Source: Acidimicrobiia bacterium (lineage in GTDB: Bacteria; Actinomycetota; Acidimicrobiia; Acidimicrobiales; Ilumatobacteraceae). From it: 8,372 nt of DNA. The stretch is from NCBI GenBank assembly GCA_013821025.1, contig JACDHN010000095.1, positions 1-8,372 of the forward strand. Reading direction: 5' to 3'. Below are positions 5,511 through 8,372 of the stretch, piece by piece. The translations under genes were made by a program, and so were the position numbers. Under the pieces are notes generated by a model, which worked only from the letters and a program-made list of their open reading frames with translations, was not told the origin of the DNA and ran no database searches. Position 1 is the stretch's first letter; each line of letters begins with the position of its first letter.

Positions 5511-6971
5511 ATGGGACGTAGGACGCGAACGACGGGCGTTGCCGCATGCTGGTTGCTGCTTGCGGTGAGCTGCGGTGACGACGAGTCCAGTCGGGACTCG
5601 ACCGAGGACACGCCGGAGGGGACGACTGCCGTCGTGCCGACTGATGGTGCCGATGGGTCTGTGTCGTCGGTCCCCACGTCCGACGGGGCGGCGGGCAGCG
5701 CTCCGAGCGAGGAAGCGCAGGTCGAAGCTGCGCAGGCAGCCGCACTCGAGGCGGCCGGAGGCGAGGAGATCGGCGGCAGCGTTTCGTTGTTGGGAGTGCT
5801 CGGGGGTGAGGAGCTCGACGACTTCCTCCAAGTGCTGGCGCCGTTCGAGGAGGCCACGGGAATCACCGTCGAATACGAGGGCACCCGCGACATCGGCGCC
5901 ATCCTGCAGACCAGGGTCGAAGGCGGCAACCCTCCCGATGTCGTCTCGACTCCCGGTCTTGGTCAGATGGCTGAGCTGGCCGACCAAGGCGAGGTGGTCG
6001 ACCTGAACGAGCTGGTCGGCGCCGATGAGTTGGCCGCCAACTTCTCACCGAGCCTCATCGAGACGGCGTCCACCGACGACCAGGTCTACGGGATCTTCTC
6101 CACGGTCAACCTCGGCGGCCTGATCTGGTACGACCCGAACGCCTACGACGGACCGACCGATCCGGAATCGTGGGAAGCACTCATCCAATGGTCCCGCGAG
6201 AAGGCGGCCGCCGATGGGGTAACACCTTGGTGCATCGGGCTGGAGAGCGGTGCCGCGAGCGGATGGCCCGCCGCAGACTTCATCGACGACATCCTCCTGC
6301 GCCAGGCCGGCCCGGAGTTCCACGAGCAATGGTGGCGAGGTGAGGTGCCCTGGACAGCGCCCGAGGTCAAGCGTGCCTTCGAGACGTACGGCGAGTTCGC
6401 CACCGACGAGACGCTCACGTACGGGGGCGTCACGACGTCGTTGACGCTCAACTTCGCCAACGGCGCTGACGCCATGTACAGCGACCCGCCGCAGTGCTAC
6501 TTGCACCAGCAGGCGACGTTCATGGGCGGCATCATCGCCTCCAACTTTCCCGATCTCGAGCCGGGTGTCGACCTCGACTTCTTCCCGGCGCCGACGTTCA
6601 ATCCGGAGTTCGAGGGCATCCAGTCGGTGTCGGGCGAGATCATCTCGGTCCTGAACGAGACAGAGCAATCGACGGCGTTGGCGAGATACATGGCGACGCC
6701 GGAGGCCGGATCGCTCGTCGGGGCCACTGGCCGATGGCTCTCCCCGAACAGTCAGGTCGAGGCCGAGATCTACGCAGACCCGTTTCTCAGGCGGGCAAGT
6801 GAAGTGCTGCAGGAGGCATCGGGATCCCACTACCTCGGCAACGCCCTGATGCCCACAGCGCTGGTTGAGGCGTTCTGGCAGAGCGGGCTCGACTATGTCG
6901 AGAATCCCGACGAGCTCGACCAGATCCTGAGCGGGCTCGACGAGGTGCGAGTCGAGGCCTACGCTGACTGA
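5511..6971 (+). CDS. Carbohydrate ABC transporter substrate-binding lipoprotein (AglE-like, alpha-glucoside type)
   Basis: Family 1 extracellular solute-binding protein, the lipid-anchored receptor that captures a sugar and delivers it to the permeases downstream. I start it at the ATG at 5511, preceded by GGGGG with a 5-base gap; it then opens with a lipoprotein signal (RR-rich n-region, hydrophobic core, lipobox LAVSC with Cys21). An in-frame ATG at 5379 would put 44 unrelated residues before the signal and run back through the operators. Residues 22-88 are a low-complexity Asp/Ser/Thr/Ala linker, long for such a protein. The mature fold starts at GGSVSLLGVLGGEELDDFLQ (88-107). Features recalling AglE-type receptors are APFEEATGITVEYEGTRD, RVEGGNPPDVV, FADFIDDILL-like helices (AADFIDDILL here), and DAMYSDPPQCYLHQQATF (about 320-337). 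The 486-aa length is normal. The sugar is inferred, not shown. First gene of the operon. Confidence 0.92.
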   Translation: MGRRTRTTGVAACWLLLAVSCGDDESSRDSTEDTPEGTTAVVPTDGADGSVSSVPTSDGAAGSAPSEEAQVEAAQAAALEAAGGEEIGGSVSLLGVLGGEELDDFLQVLAPFEEATGITVEYEGTRDIGAILQTRVEGGNPPDVVSTPGLGQMAELADQGEVVDLNELVGADELAANFSPSLIETASTDDQVYGIFSTVNLGGLIWYDPNAYDGPTDPESWEALIQWSREKAAADGVTPWCIGLESGAASGWPAADFIDDILLRQAGPEFHEQWWRGEVPWTAPEVKRAFETYGEFATDETLTYGGVTTSLTLNFANGADAMYSDPPQCYLHQQATFMGGIIASNFPDLEPGVDLDFFPAPTFNPEFEGIQSVSGEIISVLNETEQSTALARYMATPEAGSLVGATGRWLSPNSQVEAEIYADPFLRRASEVLQEASGSHYLGNALMPTALVEAFWQSGLDYVENPDELDQILSGLDEVRVEAYAD

Positions 6972-6998
6972 TCGCGATTCGAGCGTCTAGGTTCGCCC

Positions 6999-7976
6999 AT
7001 GGTCACGACCCGCCTCGTCCAGACTGTCGTTGCTGTCGTCGCGCTGGCGGTGATCTCAGGGGTGTACCTGAAGGCTGGTGGCCGGCTCATCTCGGGCATG
7101 CCGACGAGGCTTCGTGGTGTCGCTGCCGCAACGGTCTGGGTCGGCCCTGCCGTGCTGATCGTCGCCATCGTCCTGGTCGGTCCGGCGCTCAGCACCCTGC
7201 GGTTGTCACTGTTTGACGGTGACGGCGACGAGTTCGTCGGTGCCGAGAACTACACCACGGCGGCCGGCAACGACGAGATCCTCATCTCGCTGCGCAACAG
7301 CGTGCTATGGGTCGTCTCCCTGCCGGTGTTGTCGGTCGCAGTGGGGTTGGCGATGGCCGTACTCGCCGATCGAGTCCGCTACGAGTCGGTGGTCAAATCG
7401 GTGCTGTTCCTGCCCGTCGCCATCTCGGCGGTCGCTGCTGGTGTGATCTGGCGGTTCATGCTTGACTACCGGCCCCCGGGCGCACCCCAGACGGGGACGC
7501 TGAACGCGATCGTCACGGCCATTCCTGGGGTGACTCCGGTGGCGTGGCTCGTCGATCGGACGACGAACAACGTCGCCTTGATCGGGGCCACGTTATGGAC
7601 ACAGGCGGGCTTTGCGATGGTGATCCTGTCGGCCGGTCTGCGCTCGATCCCTGGCGAACTCTCCGAGGCGGCGCGTCTCGACGGTGCCTCCGAGTGGCAG
7701 CTGTTCCGGCGCATCAAGCTCCCGCTCCTCGCTCCGACGATCGTCGTTGTCATGACGACGATGGCCGTGATCGCTCTTAAGGCTTTCGACATCGTCTACG
7801 TGATGACCAATGGCGCGTACGACACCGATGTGCTGGCTACGTCGATGTACAAGCAGTTGTTCTCCGACCGGCACCAGGGCCGAGCAAGTGCGATCGCCAC
7901 GATCCTGATGCTGGCGGTCACACCGATCATGGTCTACAACGTGCGCGTCTACCGGCGCGAGGCGGTCGGCCGTTGA
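6999..7976 (+). CDS. Carbohydrate ABC transporter permease, first subunit (AglF/MalF-like)
   Basis: Inner-membrane permease subunit (325 aa) that with its partner forms the sugar channel. An N-terminal helix (about 8-23) precedes the transporter core, as in AglF-type proteins. Membrane segments follow at about 43-66, 101-123, 133-152, 190-212, 244-263 and 296-315. The loop EAARLDGASEWQLFRRI (223-239) is the EAA motif that docks on the ATPase. The stretch WRFMLDYRPPGAPQTGTLNA (151-170) is characteristic of the alpha-glucoside permease group. The ATG at 6999 lies 27 bp after the binding-protein stop; only a weak TAGG precedes it. The gene ends in TGATG, sharing one base with the next start, so the two permeases are translationally coupled. 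No ATPase gene is visible; it may lie further right or be a shared genomic MsmX-type subunit. Confidence 0.94.
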   Translation: MVTTRLVQTVVAVVALAVISGVYLKAGGRLISGMPTRLRGVAAATVWVGPAVLIVAIVLVGPALSTLRLSLFDGDGDEFVGAENYTTAAGNDEILISLRNSVLWVVSLPVLSVAVGLAMAVLADRVRYESVVKSVLFLPVAISAVAAGVIWRFMLDYRPPGAPQTGTLNAIVTAIPGVTPVAWLVDRTTNNVALIGATLWTQAGFAMVILSAGLRSIPGELSEAARLDGASEWQLFRRIKLPLLAPTIVVVMTTMAVIALKAFDIVYVMTNGAYDTDVLATSMYKQLFSDRHQGRASAIATILMLAVTPIMVYNVRVYRREAVGR

Positions 7977-8372
7977 TGACACGGCGGCTCTCGGTCCACG
8001 TCACGCTCGCCGTCGTGAGCGTGATCTGGTTGATCCCGGTGCTCGGCCTCGTGATCAGTTCGTTCCGGCCGGCCGCCGAGGTCTCGACGAGCGGCTGGTG
8101 GAACGCAGCGACATCGCCCGGCGAGCTCACGTGGTCGAACTACTCGAACGTGCTCGACCGCGGCGGCCTGTGGCAGAGCATGGCCAACAGTGTGCTCGTC
8201 AGCGTGCCGGCGACAGCGCTGACGGTCACCGTTGCCGCCATCGCGGCCTACGGATTCTCCCGGATTCGGTTCAGGTTTCGCGGCGGCCTGCTGATGCTCT
8301 TCGTCGCCCTGCTCATCATTCCTCAGCAGATCACGCTGGTCCCATTGCTGAGCCTGTACAACGACATAGGTC
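7976..8372 (+). CDS. Carbohydrate ABC transporter permease, second subunit (AglG/MalG-like), partial at the right edge
   Basis: The reading frame opens with an ATG at 7976-7978 inside the TGATG overlap and stays open for 132 codons to the window end. It reads MTRRLSVHVTLAVVSVIWLI, with a first membrane helix at about 9-28 followed by the SSFRPAAEVSTSGWW periplasmic start. NYSNVL and NSVLVSVPAT lead into a second helix (about 72-94). AAYGFSRIRFRF precedes a third (about 106-126) ending in IIPQQITLVPL. This order, with the 'AYxFSR..F.g' and 'PxQ.t..PL' elements, is that of MalG/AglG-type permeases. The EAA loop and the C-terminal helices lie beyond the window. It pairs with the upstream permease to form the translocation channel. 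No frameshift or odd residue is visible in the part seen. Confidence 0.94.
   Translation, partial: MTRRLSVHVTLAVVSVIWLIPVLGLVISSFRPAAEVSTSGWWNAATSPGELTWSNYSNVLDRGGLWQSMANSVLVSVPATALTVTVAAIAAYGFSRIRFRFRGGLLMLFVALLIIPQQITLVPLLSLYNDIG

Overview
The window is GC-rich DNA from an actinobacterium. The strongest pointer is an intact pafA (Pup ligase), a gene largely confined to Actinomycetota. A DUF222-type remnant and the overall codon bias fit. The gene flavour (AglEFG-like importer, limonene-monooxygenase-like LLM protein) would suit Acidimicrobiia or a relative, but that placement is inference.

Layout: (1) 1-521 holds two gene remnants whose 5' parts are both missing: a DUF222/HNH-type fragment on the minus strand and the C-terminal end of an alpha/beta hydrolase on the plus strand, meeting near 265-300. 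(2) 516-2634, minus strand, is an intact pafA-lepB pair (Pup ligase, then signal peptidase I). (3) 2674-3414 is a second remnant zone. It holds the C-terminal half of an HxlR-type regulator (minus) abutting a decayed ferritin-like/CDGSH iron-sulfur gene (plus) that lacks its 5' end and carries two internal deletions and a 1-nt frameshift. (4) 3478-4146, plus strand, is an intact TMEM175-family channel. (5) 4162-5340, minus strand, is an intact LLM-class flavin oxidoreductase of the limonene 1,2-monooxygenase-like group. (6) 5341-5510 is a divergent intergenic region with a GTCGAC-cored operator array over a likely promoter. (7) 5511-8372, plus strand, is an alpha-glucoside-type ABC import operon: lipoprotein binding protein, first permease, and a second permease running off the window end.

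The most unusual structure is a 63-bp direct repeat (57/63 identical) at 2674-2736 and 4162-4224. It gives two unrelated proteins, the HxlR remnant and the LLM enzyme, the same C-terminal tail and stop codon. The two copies bracket the HxlR, ferritin/CDGSH and TMEM175 block, suggesting that the block arrived by, or was left by, an insertion or duplication upstream of pafA. A second short match (19/20) between the pafA 5' end and the bases beside the right-hand copy points the same way. I see no CRISPR array, tRNA, rRNA, transposase or clearly new system; the novelty lies in rearrangement and gene decay beside conserved housekeeping genes, and in the operator cluster.
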